The position numbers and the translations under genes were made by a program. Positions 26,524 through 35,303 of a DNA stretch of 64,000 nucleotides are shown here, piece after piece. Numbering within the stretch: the stretch's first letter is position 1; each line of letters begins with the position of its first letter. The notes below the pieces were generated by a model. That model saw only the letters and a list, made by a program, of their open reading frames with translations. It ran no database searches and had not been told where the DNA came from. Source of the DNA: Rhizobium sp. WSM4643 (lineage in GTDB: Bacteria > Pseudomonadota > Alphaproteobacteria > Rhizobiales > Rhizobiaceae); NCBI RefSeq assembly GCF_025152745.1, contig NZ_CP104040.1, positions 4,307,501 through 4,371,500 of the forward strand, read 5' to 3'.

Positions 26524-26912
26524 TCGAATCACGACGGCGAGAGAATGCTCATCGGAAGGCGTTCCTTCTCGATGAATATATCATTGGTTGCAATTTTCTC
26601 GCAGGATTGTTGCTATCGGACCGGTTGCTTCAATCGGGTCGTTCTTTTTCCGCGCCGTCGACGAATCTCCGCGTTGTGACGGAACTTTCGCCATAATTTC
26701 ATCCGAGCGAAGGGAGGCCCTGATGCCTGAGGCTTGCCAAAATGCAACGGCGCCACATTTAAACAGAGTCTCGCTATGCAACCGATGCGTAAATCAGCTA
26801 CAGCAAGGACTTGTATCGGCCGATTGTGCAGTGCGAGATCAGGGGTGCGTCCCTGTTGAATTCCCTTTGCCATGGTCGGTCCGAATCTGCGGCAAACCGG
26901 CAAAACAGCGAC
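26524..26912. other. 389-bp intergenic region before the M48 protease
   Basis: No gene with good family evidence was found. There is one plus-strand frame of 83 codons, 26723-26974, whose ATG has a very good SD (AGGGAGG, 5 bases away). It overlaps the protease start and its composition (five cysteines, no recognisable motif) is not persuasive. The region otherwise holds the protease promoter. Confidence 0.4.
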
Positions 26913-28457
26913 ATGATGCGGAGAAACAGCCTGGACAGCTTGACGACGTGGAAATCGCCCGCGCTTTCCAGTGATGCCATCTCCGCGCCGCAGCGTTTCG
27001 CCCGTCGCCTGATGCTGTTTTCGGCCGTCGCAATGGCACTGAATGGCTGCCAAACGCTGATCGACCAATCCTATCAGGCGAGTGTTTCGCCTTCTTCCAA
27101 TCCGCAGATCGTCGACGAGGTGCAGAAGAACGATCCGCGCGCGGCGATGGGCGCTCGTGAGCATCCGCGCATCGTAGCAAGCTACGGCGGCGAATATAAG
27201 GACGCCAAAACCGAGCGCCTCGTCGCCCGCATCGCCGGCGCCCTGACGGCGGTGTCGGAAAATCCGAGCCAGTCCTACCGCATCACCATCCTGAATTCGC
27301 CGGCGATCAATGCCTTTGCGCTGCCGGGGGGTTATCTCTACGTCACCCGCGGCCTGCTCGCCCTTGCCAACGATGCCTCGGAAGTCGCCGCCGTGCTGTC
27401 GCACGAAATGGGCCACGTGACCGCAAACCACGGCATCGAGCGGCAGAAGCGCGAGGAGGCTGAGGTCATTGCCAGCCGCGTCGTCGCCGAGGTCCTCTCC
27501 AGCGACATCGCCGGCAAGCAGGCGCTTGCCCGCGGCAAGCTGCGGCTCGCCGCCTTCTCCCGCCAGCAGGAGTTGCAGGCCGATGTCATTGGTGTTCGCA
27601 TGCTCGGCGAAGCCGGCTACGACCCGTATGCCGCTGCCCGTTTCCTCGATTCGATGGCCGCTTACAGTCGTTTCATGTCGGTTGATCCCGAAGCCGACCA
27701 AAGCCTCGATTTCCTGTCGAGCCATCCGAATTCGGCGCAACGCATAGAGCTTGCCCGCACCCACGCCCGGGCCTTCGGCCAGGAAGGCTCGGTCGGCGAC
27801 AAGGGCCGTAATTATTATCTCGACGGCATAGATGGACTGCTCTACGGCGACAGCCCCGAAGAAGGTTATGTGCGCGGCCAGACCTTCCTGCATGGCGGCC
27901 TCGGCATCCGTTTCGACGTGCCGCCGGATTTCCATATCGACAACAAGGTCGAGGCGGTGATGGCCACCGGCCCGAACGACATCGCCGTCCGTTTCGATGG
28001 CGTCGCCGACAATCAGAACCAGAGCCTCACCAACTATATCTCCAGCGGCTGGGTGACCGGCCTCGACCCGTCGACCATCCAGCCGATCACCATCAACGGC
28101 ATGGAAGCAGCCACCGCGCGCGCCAGCGCCGACCGCTGGGATTTCGATGTCACCGTGATCCGCAACAATTCGCAGATCTTCCGTTTCCTGACCGCCGTGC
28201 CGAAAGGCAGCGACGCCCTTGAGCCAACGGCCAGTGTCTTGCGCGCGAGTTTCCGCCGCATGACGCCCGCAGAGGCAGCCTCGCTGAAGCCGCTGCGCAT
28301 CCGCGTCGTCACCGTCCGGCCGGGTGAGAATATCTCGACGCTCGCAGCCCGCATGATGGGCACAGACCGCAAGCTCGATCTCTTCAAGCTCATCAACGCC
28401 CTGCCCACGGGTGCAGCCGTTTCTACAGGCGATCGCGTCAAGATCATCGCCGAATAA
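26913..28457 (+). CDS. M48-family metalloprotease lipoprotein with C-terminal LysM-like domain
   Basis: The 514-residue protein has a signal peptide with lipobox LNGC (C46), a zinc protease domain with HEMGH at 164-168 and a downstream glutamate in QQELQAD, a middle domain, and a C-terminal segment (VVTVRPGENISTLAARMMG to KLINALPTGAAVSTGDRVKII) that looks like a LysM-type peptidoglycan-binding domain. BepA-like M48 proteases clear misassembled outer membrane proteins in the periplasm. I chose the first of two adjacent ATGs at 26913; upstream residues in the open frame do not fit a lipoprotein. It is convergent with rpoH2 and shares a hairpin with it. Confidence 0.85.
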   Translation: MMRRNSLDSLTTWKSPALSSDAISAPQRFARRLMLFSAVAMALNGCQTLIDQSYQASVSPSSNPQIVDEVQKNDPRAAMGAREHPRIVASYGGEYKDAKTERLVARIAGALTAVSENPSQSYRITILNSPAINAFALPGGYLYVTRGLLALANDASEVAAVLSHEMGHVTANHGIERQKREEAEVIASRVVAEVLSSDIAGKQALARGKLRLAAFSRQQELQADVIGVRMLGEAGYDPYAAARFLDSMAAYSRFMSVDPEADQSLDFLSSHPNSAQRIELARTHARAFGQEGSVGDKGRNYYLDGIDGLLYGDSPEEGYVRGQTFLHGGLGIRFDVPPDFHIDNKVEAVMATGPNDIAVRFDGVADNQNQSLTNYISSGWVTGLDPSTIQPITINGMEAATARASADRWDFDVTVIRNNSQIFRFLTAVPKGSDALEPTASVLRASFRRMTPAEAASLKPLRIRVVTVRPGENISTLAARMMGTDRKLDLFKLINALPTGAAVSTGDRVKIIAE

Positions 28458-28480
28458 AAAGGCCCGGCTTGCGCCGGGCC
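28456..28480 (-). terminator. Intrinsic terminator of rpoH2
   Basis: An 8-bp stem GGCCCGGC / GCCGGGCC with loop TTGC at 28461-28480 is followed on the minus strand by TTTTT at 28456-28460. It begins 28 bp after the rpoH2 stop and overlaps the stop of the convergent protease gene. Confidence 0.88.
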
Positions 28481-28507
28481 AGTCTGTGCTGCTGGAGGGG
28501 ATAGGCT

Positions 28508-29371
28508 TCAGGCGTAGGCCGCCATATGCGGATCGGCGCTGACGAGCGCGCTGCGAAGCTTCTCCATCGCCCGGCTTTCGATCTGACGCACACGTTCCTT
28601 GGAAATACCGAGATCGGCGCCAAGTTCTTCAAGCGTGGCACCGTCCTCCGCCAGACGCCGGGCGCTGATGATCTTCATCTCGCGTTCGTTGAGATGTTTC
28701 AGCGCCGAGGCTAGCCAGACGCGGCGGCGCTCACCGTCGATCATGTTGGACACCTGCTCGTCCGGCAGGGGATCGTCGCTGACGAGGAAGTCCATCTTCT
28801 CCGCACTCTCGGCATCGCCGGAGACCGAAGGCGCCTGCAGGGAAGCGTCGTTGCCGGAAAGCCTGGCATCCATCGTTTGCACATCGGAGAGGCTGACGCC
28901 GAGGGCCGCGGCGATTTCCTGGTGAATGGATTGCAGCGTCAACTGCGTGTCACCCTTGGCGAGTTTGGCGCGAAGACGGCGCAGATTGAAGAACAGCGCC
29001 TTCTGCGCCGAACTCGTACCGCCGCGCACGATCGACCAGTTGCGCAGAATATAGTCCTGGATTGAAGCCCTGATCCACCAGCTTGCATAAGTCGAAAAGC
29101 GCACGTCGCGCTCCGGCTCGAAGCGAGCGGCGGCTTCCAGCAGGCCAACATAGCCCTCCTGCACCAGATCGCTCATCGGCAGGCCGAAATTGCGGAATTT
29201 GCCGGCCATGGATATGACGAGGCGCATATGGGCCATGGCGATCTGGTTGCGCGCGCCGCGGTCGTCGTGATCCTTCCAACGGGTGGCGAGATCGTGCTCT
29301 TCCTGACGGGCGAGATAAGGGGCGGCCATCGCGATTTTGATCATGCGCCGATCTGCAGACATGTTCTTCAT
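28508..29371 (-). CDS. rpoH2: RpoH-family sigma-32 factor (RpoH2 type)
   Basis: The 287-residue sigma factor has region 1.2/2 (ARQEEHDLATRWKDHDD, then IAMAHMRLVISMAGKFRNFGLPMSDLVQEGYVGLLEAAARFEPERDVRFSTYASWWIRASIQDYILRNWSIVR) and region 4 (RLAEDGATLEELGADLGISKERVRQIESRAMEKLR). The RpoH box lies within QKALFFNLRRLRAKL. The divergent N-terminus and context suggest the second rhizobial RpoH, RpoH2, which works downstream of the general stress sigma factor and in oxidative or osmotic stress rather than the main heat-shock RpoH1. I chose ATG at 29371 (family length); ATG at 29362 is possible. Its 300-base leader carries a perfect EcfG promoter, a short leader ORF and a terminator-like hairpin. Confidence 0.88.
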   Translation of the reverse strand: MKNMSADRRMIKIAMAAPYLARQEEHDLATRWKDHDDRGARNQIAMAHMRLVISMAGKFRNFGLPMSDLVQEGYVGLLEAAARFEPERDVRFSTYASWWIRASIQDYILRNWSIVRGGTSSAQKALFFNLRRLRAKLAKGDTQLTLQSIHQEIAAALGVSLSDVQTMDARLSGNDASLQAPSVSGDAESAEKMDFLVSDDPLPDEQVSNMIDGERRRVWLASALKHLNEREMKIISARRLAEDGATLEELGADLGISKERVRQIESRAMEKLRSALVSADPHMAAYA

Positions 29372-29467
29372 TTCGATCTCCCGAAACAGGCCTCTCGCCC
29401 TGAAATGAACAATAAAACTCATCTTCCGGAACATCGCTGTCCGGATTGAATGGTGTTCTGAATGCAT

Positions 29468-29501
29468 AAAAGCCTCGCCCCTGGACTTTTCAGGGGGAGG
29501 C
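29468..29501 (-). terminator. Terminator-like hairpin (possible attenuator) in the rpoH2 leader
   Basis: On the minus strand GCCTCCCCCTG pairs with CAGGGGCGAGGC (one bulged base) around an AAAAGTC loop, followed by TTTT. It lies 12 bases after the stop of a 23-codon ORF and 97 bases before rpoH2. A competing pairing exists between its left arm (with the preceding GG) and CAGGGCGAGAGGCC at 29389-29402, just upstream of the rpoH2 start. Confidence 0.6.
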
Positions 29502-29512
29502 CCTATTTCTCA

Positions 29513-29584
29513 TCATGTGCCGGTAAGACGGCTGGGCTGGACCTGTTTCTTCACCTTGCCGGATTGGCAATATAGAAAAGGCAT
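29513..29584 (-). CDS. Candidate 23-residue leader peptide upstream of rpoH2
   Basis: The ORF starts with ATG at 29584, preceded by GAGGAG six bases upstream, an excellent ribosome site. The peptide begins MPFLYCQSGKVKK and ends PSRLTGT; it is basic and has no membrane segment. It lies about 78 bases downstream of a perfect EcfG promoter and is followed after 12 bases by a terminator-like hairpin. It could be a leader peptide that controls rpoH2, a free small protein, or chance. No family is recognised. Confidence 0.4.
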   Translation of the reverse strand: MPFLYCQSGKVKKQVQPSRLTGT

Positions 29585-29669
29585 GATCCGCTCCTCATCG
29601 AACATTGACGGAATAGCAGTTCGCTCGCTGAGGCATTGCCCGACGAGCAGTCCGCAATTACGTATGTTA

Positions 29670-29694
29670 AACGCGGCAGTCGGAAAAAAGTTCC
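29670..29694 (-). promoter_or_regulatory. EcfG (general stress sigma factor) promoter upstream of rpoH2
   Basis: On the minus strand GGAAC (29694-29690), a 16-bp spacer and CGTT (29673-29670) match the alphaproteobacterial EcfG/RpoE2 consensus GGAAC-N16/17-CGTT exactly. Rhizobial rpoH2 genes are known targets of this stress sigma factor. The next genes downstream on this strand are the 23-codon ORF and rpoH2. Confidence 0.8.
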
Positions 29695-29695
29695 A

Positions 29696-29728
29696 ATAAA
29701 AAAACCCGGCGCGAAGGCCGGGTTTTTT
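29696..29728. terminator. Bidirectional terminator after carD
   Basis: The stem AACCCGGC / GCCGGGTT with loop GCGAAG is flanked by an A-run on the left and a T-run on the right, so it can terminate on both strands. On the minus strand it follows the carD stop (29749) by about 20 bases and insulates carD from the EcfG promoter immediately beyond. Confidence 0.9.
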
Positions 29729-29748
29729 GATGGAAAAACAGGGTCGCT

Positions 29749-30321
29749 TTATGCGGCTTCGTCCTGTGAATCGTCTTCTTCGATCGCCTTGCCCCGCTTC
29801 GGACCCTTGTTGAGATTGGTCTCAACGAGGCGGACGGCTTCTGTTTCCGACATCTTGTTGACGGCGGCGATTTCGCGCGCCATGCGATCAAGGGCAGCCT
29901 CATAAAGCTGGCGCTCGGAATAGGACTGCTCGGGCTGGTTCTCGGCACGATAGAGATCGCGCACGACTTCAGCGATGGAAATCAGGTCGCCGGAATTGAT
30001 CTTCGCATCATATTCCTGGGCGCGGCGGGACCACATGGTACGCTTGACGCGTGCCTTGCCCTGCACAACCTTCAAAGCACGCTCGACGAAATCCGTTTCC
30101 GAAAGCTTGCGCATACCGATGCTCATGGCCTTGGCGACCGGAACCTTCAGACGCATCTTGTCCTTCTCGAAATCGATAACGAAAAGTTCGAGCTTCATGC
30201 CGGCAACTTCTTGCTCTTCGATAGCGGTGATGGTACCGACGCCATGAGCGGGGTAGACAATCGATTCACCGGTCTTGAAGCCGTGACGTGCTGTAGAAGG
30301 CTTTTTCTGCTGAGTCGTCAT
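29749..30321 (-). CDS. CarD/CdnL-family transcription factor
   Basis: The 190-residue protein has the CarD RNA-polymerase-interacting domain: FKTGESIVYPAHGVGTITAIEEQEVAGMKLELFVIDFEKDKMRLKVP, then a helical DNA-binding part (VERALKVVQGKARVKRTMWSRRAQEYDAKINSGD, LYRAENQPEQSYSERQLYEAALDRMAREIAAVN). CdnL proteins bind the RNA polymerase beta subunit and stabilise open complexes at rRNA and other growth promoters. ATG at 30321 is preferred; TTG at 30330 is only 3 bases from the SD. The acidic tail EEDDSQDEAA is typical. Confidence 0.9.
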   Translation of the reverse strand: MTTQQKKPSTARHGFKTGESIVYPAHGVGTITAIEEQEVAGMKLELFVIDFEKDKMRLKVPVAKAMSIGMRKLSETDFVERALKVVQGKARVKRTMWSRRAQEYDAKINSGDLISIAEVVRDLYRAENQPEQSYSERQLYEAALDRMAREIAAVNKMSETEAVRLVETNLNKGPKRGKAIEEDDSQDEAA

Positions 30322-30330
30322 TCTATTCAA

Positions 30331-30714
30331 AAACTCCCTGTTACGCTTCCGGCGGCGGCCGGAGCCGGGTCAGTCAGGCCCGGGTGAGACGGTAGTATCC
30401 GTCGGGTGACTTCACTCTGGTCCCATCGGGCAAAAGCAAAGACTTCTTGCGCTCGATCTTGGGACCCGGCGCTCAAAGCGTTGATATGTCACGGAAACCG
30501 TGTACGGATTTGTTTTGCTTTCGTGATGGTTTTGGGCATGCGTCATGCCACAAATGGAACAGTAGACGAAACCTATCATAAAAATATGAGGAAATCAATA
30601 ATTTGCTTCGCTTGAGTCATGCGGGCAACACATGTCACCCATATGCCTCACGCAGCTTTTAAAACGTTTTGCCCGACGGTCGCCCGAATCCGGCGACCGA
30701 ATGTAGGCGCTGTC
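30331..30714. other. 384-bp gap between carD and fdxA
   Basis: No gene is supported on either strand. It holds the carD promoter and leader (minus strand) at its left, an AT-rich zone around 30560-30610, and a hairpin CGGTCGCC / GGCGACCG at 30677-30699 that lies 16 bp downstream of the fdxA stop and probably marks its transcript end. The hairpin lacks a direct T-tract. Confidence 0.5.
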
Positions 30715-31053
30715 TCAATCGCCGGAACCGGGCTTGTCGGAGAAATACTTCTCGAATTTTCCGGTCTCGCCATCCATTTCCTTGGCCTCGGGCAACGGGT
30801 CCTTCTTGATCGTGATATTCGGCCAGATCGTGGCATATTCGGTGTTGATCTTCAGCCATTTGTCGAGGCCCGGCTCAGTATCGGGCTTGATCGCCTCGGC
30901 GGGACATTCCGGTTCGCAGACGCCGCAATCGATGCATTCGTCAGGATGGATGACGAGGAAATTCTCGCCTTCATAAAAGCAGTCGACAGGGCAGACTTCC
31001 ACGCAGTCGGTGTATTTGCACTTGATGCAATTGTCGGTCACGACATAGGTCAT
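30715..31053 (-). CDS. fdxA: 7Fe ferredoxin FdxA
   Basis: The 112-residue ferredoxin begins [25 protein letters not shown], the pattern for a [3Fe-4S]/[4Fe-4S] pair, with the second cluster motif [12 protein letters not shown]. The C-terminal extension ([26 protein letters not shown]) is typical of the FdxA type in alphaproteobacteria. It carries electrons in the cytoplasm; the redox partner is unknown. The ATG at 31053 matches the family start. It lies between carD and hslR in a conserved alphaproteobacterial gene order. Confidence 0.95.
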   Translation of the reverse strand: MTYVVTDNCIKCKYTDCVEVCPVDCFYEGENFLVIHPDECIDCGVCEPECPAEAIKPDTEPGLDKWLKINTEYATIWPNITIKKDPLPEAKEMDGETGKFEKYFSDKPGSGD

Positions 31054-31247
31054 GAAGAACTCCAGGATTTCCATGCGGATGGGGCCGGGCAACCTGGAAC
31101 GTCGCGCCTATCCCCGTGCCGGAGGAAAAGCGTGAGCAGGCTTGGGAGGCAAGCACGCTTCCGGCAGGTTGTCAGTGACGTATCGGCTTTAGCGCCGGAT
31201 TTCAAGGATAAACGATCTGCAAAAACCGCCGCCGCAGACAGAGTTTT

Positions 31248-31652
31248 CTAATCCTCGTCCGACATCAGCCTGTCGATTGCACGTCTTTCCTTTTTGGTCG
31301 GACGGCCGGCGCCGGTCGCCCGGATCGCCTGCTCGTAGGGTGTGAGACGTTTTGCCTCATCCGGCGGCGGGGATTGGTCGTCGTAGAGCAGGCGCGCCTC
31401 CTCGTAAGGACCGCGCCGCTCGCCGGCAAGGCGCATGACGAGAACGACATCGCGCCGCTCCAGCGTCAGCTCGATACGGTCGCCCGGCTTGACCATCTGG
31501 CTCGGATGGCTGCAGCGCTCGCCGTTGATGCGCACATGGCCCGATTGGATATGGCTCTGCGCCAGCGAGCGCGACTTCACCATGCGCGCGAAGAACAGCC
31601 ACTTGTCGATGCGCTGGCGCGAACCGCTTGTCGGCTGTGTCTCCCCGCTCAT
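31248..31652 (-). CDS. S4-domain RNA-binding protein (HslR/Hsp15-like)
   Basis: The 134-residue protein starts with an S4 RNA-binding domain (RQRIDKWLFFARMVKSRSLAQSHIQSGHVRINGERCSHPSQMVKPGDRIELTL) and ends in a charged tail (GRPTKKERRAIDRLMSDED). E. coli Hsp15 binds 50S subunits carrying stalled peptidyl-tRNA and helps rescue them. The gene starts 2 bp after the helicase stop, so the two are translationally linked. Confidence 0.9.
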   Translation of the reverse strand: MSGETQPTSGSRQRIDKWLFFARMVKSRSLAQSHIQSGHVRINGERCSHPSQMVKPGDRIELTLERRDVVLVMRLAGERRGPYEEARLLYDDQSPPPDEAKRLTPYEQAIRATGAGRPTKKERRAIDRLMSDED

Positions 31653-31654
31653 GA

Positions 31655-34600
31655 TTACTTCTTCATCTGCTCCTTGAGAGCTGCAAGCTTGGCGAAAGGC
31701 GAATCCGGATCGATCGGCTTCTCCTTGCGCGGTGGCTTGGCCTCGAAGCGCAGCGGCTGCGAGCCGCTGCGATTGTTGTTGCGGTCGTTACGATCGTTAC
31801 GCTCGCCGCGATCCTTGCGATCGCCACGATCCTGCCGGTCGCCGCGCGGCTGGTCGCCCCGTGGTTGATTGTTGCGGTCGCCTCTTGCCTGCTGCGGTCG
31901 GCCGCCATCGCGACCGGCGCCGTCCTTGCCGCGGTTCTGGCGATTGTTGTCGCGGCCGTCGCCACCGCGATTGCCCTCGCCGCCTTCACCGCCGCCCGGC
32001 CGGCGATTGCGGTCGCCGCGCTCCTGGCTTTGACCGCGCTGCTCGCCCTGGCCGCCACGGCGTTCGCCATGCCCGCCACGCGCCTGGCGCTGATTGTCGT
32101 TGCGACCGCCAAGACGCCACAGAAGAACCGGCTTCGGTTCCGCCGGCTCGCCGGCTTCCCCGGAAGCAGGTACTGCTTCATCGGAAGCCGATACCGCTTC
32201 CGCAGGAGCCGAGGTTTCCCCGGCAGCTGAGGCTTCCGCAGGAGCGGATGTCTCGATCGGTTCGGCCGGAGCGGCGATTTCCAACCCTTCCGCCACGGGC
32301 GCGTCGGCGACTGCCGAAGCCGCCTCGGTTGCGGGGGGCTCGGCAGCAGTCTCTTCTGCCGCGCCGTCGGCATCGTCGTGGTCGGCCTTTTCGGCTGTTT
32401 CTTCCGCGGGCGCTTGCGCGCTGGCGGCGGGCGCTGAGGCTGCATCCTGCGTCGCAAGATGTGCCGACGCTTCTTCCGCCTTCACGGCATCGGCGCGATA
32501 GCCGAGACCCTTGAGGATTTCTTCCATGTCCTCGAGTGTCGCACCGAGGATCGACAGCATCGCCGTCGTCGTCGTGAAGCGGCGGCCGTCATAGGCGCCC
32601 TCCGGACGGTTGTTCTGACCGGGCTTCCATTGCAGCAGCGGACGGATGATATCGGCAAGCCGTTCCAGGATGTCGATACGCACGGCACGCTTGCCGAGGA
32701 AACGGAAGCCGGCGAGCTTGTAGAACATCCGCTCGAAGCTCGGATCGGTGACGACGGAGGTGCGGCCGGCGGCAAGCACGGGAATGAGATCGCCGTAGCC
32801 CGGCTTGTCCAAACCGTCGTTCTTCAGCGCCCAGAGCAGCGTGATGAGTTCGGCCGGCGCCGGCTTCAGAAGGGCCGGAACGAAGATATGATAGGCGCCG
32901 AAACGCACGCCGTAGCGGCGCATGGAGGCGCGGGCTTCCTGGTCCAGCGACTTCACCTCCTCGGTCACGTCGCGGCGGAACAGCACCCCGAGATTCTCGA
33001 CGAGCTGGAAGGCAAGCCCCTTGGCGAGCCCTTGCAGGTCCTCGGCGCGCGACAGATCGTCGAGCGGCTTCAGCACCGTGCTGATATGATGATTGACGAA
33101 GCGCTCGATGCGCGCGGCAACGTGATCGCGGGCATTGCCCGTCAATTGCTCGTCGGCCAGCAGGATCACGCGCGGACGCATGATGTGATCGCTGCCCGAA
33201 AGCCGCGCCACCGGGTCGCCCAGCCAACGGATCAACCCATCCGAACCGATCACCAGATCGCTGTTACCGGCGGCATGCATCCGGGCCGCGCGGGCTTCGA
33301 ACTCGAGCCCGAGCGCCTTCTGCGACGCAGCCTGAACCGCCTTGGCATCCGGCCCGTCCGTTCCCGCCACCGGCGTGAAACGGAATCCGCTCAACTGCCC
33401 TACATGATGTCCTTCAACGAAGACATCGCCATTCACACTGATTTCAGCTTCCAGCATCGCATTCTCTCTCAGGCGCTTCATGAGCACAGATGTCCTGCGA
33501 TCAACAAAGCGTTTCGTCAACCTTTCATGTAACGCGTCGGACAATCGATCTTCGATTTCCCGCGTCTTTTCCTGCCAGTGTGTCGGATCGGCAAGCCAAC
33601 CGGGCCGATTCGAAACGTAGGTCCAGGTCCTTATCTGCGCGATTCGCGCCGAAAGCGTGTCAATTTCGCCATCTGTTCGATCGGAGCGATGAACCTGCTC
33701 CGCAAGAAACTGCTCGTTCACCGTGCCATAGCGGACGAGATCGGAAAAGAGGGTCGAGATAAGATCGGCATGTTGTGCTGGGGTGATACGCCGATAGTCG
33801 GGAAGCGCGCAAGCCTCCCAGAGTTTTTCGACGCGCGCCGGCCTGTCGGCGAGATCGATGACCTCGGGATAACGCGAAAGCTGCTCCAGCGCCTGCTGGT
33901 CGACCGCAGGCAGCGCCCGCGTCAGCCCCGGCACGCGCGGCCCGACCTCAAGGCTGGCGCGCAGCGACGCGATTGAGGAGAAGTCCATCTCCGTCGTCCG
34001 CCACTGCAAAACCTTGACGTTATCGAACTCGTGTCCTTCGATGCGCTGCACCAGCTCGTCGTCAAAAGGCGAGACTTGTCCGGTGACGCCGAAGGTCCCG
34101 TCTCGCACGTGCCGCCCGGCGCGGCCAGCGACCTGGCCGAGTTCGCCCGGATTGAGATTGCGGAACTGGTAACCGTCGAATTTCCGGTCCTGGGCAAAGG
34201 CGACGTGATCGACATCGAGGTTGAGGCCCATGCCGATCGCATCGGTCGCCACCAGGTATTCGACGTCGCCCGCCTGATAGAGCGCCACCTGCGCATTGCG
34301 GGTGCGCGGGCTGAGCGCACCGAGCACGACCGCCGCGCCGCCGCGCTGCCGGCGAATGAGCTCGGCGATGGCATAGACCTCGTCGGCGGAGAAGGCGACG
34401 ATGGCCGAGCGCTGCGGCAGCCGGGTGATCTTCTTCTGCCCGGCATAGAAAAGATGCGAAAGCCGCGGCCGCTCGACGATTGTGATGCCGGGCAGGAGCT
34501 GCTGCAGGATCGGCCGCATTGTCGCCGCGCCGAGCAACAGCGTTTCCTCGCGGCCGCGAAGATGCAGGATGCGGTCGGTGAAGATATGGCCACGCTCGAG

Positions 34601-34927
34601 ATCGCCGGCGAGTTGCACCTCATCGATCGCGACGAAGGCGGCTCTGGTCTCTCGCGGCATCGCCTCGACAGTGCAGACGGAAAAACGCGCATTGGGCGGC
34701 GAAATCTTTTCCTCGCCGGTGACCAGGGCCACATTCTGTACGCCGACCTTCTCCACCACCCGCGTATAGACCTCGCGCGCCAGCAGCCGGAGCGGCAGGC
34801 CGATCACGCCCGTTCCGTGCGCGACCATGCGCTCGATGGCATAATGGGTCTTGCCGGTATTGGTCGGCCCGAGCACCGCGGTCACACCGCGCCCGCTCAG
34901 AATCATCGGCTGCGAAGTCAGAGTCAT
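31655..34927 (-). CDS. SUV3-like DExH RNA helicase with long disordered RG/RD-rich tail
   Basis: The 1090-residue protein has a helicase core with Walker A GPTNTGKTHYAIERM near the N-terminus, DExH-type motif II as IDEVQL, and motif VI QVAGRAGRHVRDG. This is closest to mitochondrial SUV3 RNA helicases. After about residue 790 the protein is low complexity: first an alanine/glutamate/proline-rich acidic stretch, then a basic tail of GGxGERRGG and RGDR repeats rich in Arg, Gly, Asp and Asn, then a conserved-looking end ESPFAKL-type (DPDSPFAKLAALKEQMKK). The role is probably RNA remodelling with RNase or ribosomes. ATG at 34927 gives a start just before the helicase core; a TTG 35 codons upstream is possible. 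Confidence 0.88.
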   Translation of the reverse strand: MTLTSQPMILSGRGVTAVLGPTNTGKTHYAIERMVAHGTGVIGLPLRLLAREVYTRVVEKVGVQNVALVTGEEKISPPNARFSVCTVEAMPRETRAAFVAIDEVQLAGDLERGHIFTDRILHLRGREETLLLGAATMRPILQQLLPGITIVERPRLSHLFYAGQKKITRLPQRSAIVAFSADEVYAIAELIRRQRGGAAVVLGALSPRTRNAQVALYQAGDVEYLVATDAIGMGLNLDVDHVAFAQDRKFDGYQFRNLNPGELGQVAGRAGRHVRDGTFGVTGQVSPFDDELVQRIEGHEFDNVKVLQWRTTEMDFSSIASLRASLEVGPRVPGLTRALPAVDQQALEQLSRYPEVIDLADRPARVEKLWEACALPDYRRITPAQHADLISTLFSDLVRYGTVNEQFLAEQVHRSDRTDGEIDTLSARIAQIRTWTYVSNRPGWLADPTHWQEKTREIEDRLSDALHERLTKRFVDRRTSVLMKRLRENAMLEAEISVNGDVFVEGHHVGQLSGFRFTPVAGTDGPDAKAVQAASQKALGLEFEARAARMHAAGNSDLVIGSDGLIRWLGDPVARLSGSDHIMRPRVILLADEQLTGNARDHVAARIERFVNHHISTVLKPLDDLSRAEDLQGLAKGLAFQLVENLGVLFRRDVTEEVKSLDQEARASMRRYGVRFGAYHIFVPALLKPAPAELITLLWALKNDGLDKPGYGDLIPVLAAGRTSVVTDPSFERMFYKLAGFRFLGKRAVRIDILERLADIIRPLLQWKPGQNNRPEGAYDGRRFTTTTAMLSILGATLEDMEEILKGLGYRADAVKAEEASAHLATQDAASAPAASAQAPAEETAEKADHDDADGAAEETAAEPPATEAASAVADAPVAEGLEIAAPAEPIETSAPAEASAAGETSAPAEAVSASDEAVPASGEAGEPAEPKPVLLWRLGGRNDNQRQARGGHGERRGGQGEQRGQSQERGDRNRRPGGGEGGEGNRGGDGRDNNRQNRGKDGAGRDGGRPQQARGDRNNQPRGDQPRGDRQDRGDRKDRGERNDRNDRNNNRSGSQPLRFEAKPPRKEKPIDPDSPFAKLAALKEQMKK

Positions 34928-35101
34928 GGGTCCATGCAAATGAGGCGGGTGGCCCCAGGAAAATCTCGGCTCCTCGGTGGAAGCAGAGAACACATGGACA
35001 GCTGCCGCCGCAAACGCAAGGGCAGATTTCAAAATGCCTCGGGGATTACGACCTTTGCGAGTCGTGCGGAATGCCCGAATTTCCGATTCGGAACAGCGTG
35101 A

Positions 35102-35155
35102 GAACGAATCAGCGACGAATCGCTGACTCCCGCTGATTCAGCTTTTGTTCACGGC
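35102..35155. repeat. 54-bp repeat, copy 1
   Basis: Begins GAACGAATC and ends TTTTGTTCACGGC. It contains TCAGCGA-CGAA-TCGCTGA, a perfect 7-bp hairpin with a CGAA loop. Four GANTC sites lie inside. Confidence 0.85.
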
Positions 35156-35303
35156 TAAGTATTGATTTTGAATCACTTTTTCCCACTAGATGCTGAATCA
35201 TGAGACTCTCTCCCGTTTGCATTTTCGAGATCGCGGTGACGATTCCCGCCCCGATGTTGAACGGGTGAATATCCGCCCGAAATTAACCTCTCGACCAAAG
35301 CCG

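Noticed and set aside
24892..26532. Minus-strand frame of 546 codons opposite the efflux pump
   Set aside because: Extremely rich in Asp, His, Arg and Ala with no hydrophobic segments; it is the antisense of a membrane protein gene.
26613..27935. Minus-strand frame of 440 codons opposite the M48 protease
   Set aside because: Antisense of a gene with clear zinc-protease motifs; no SD and no recognisable domains.
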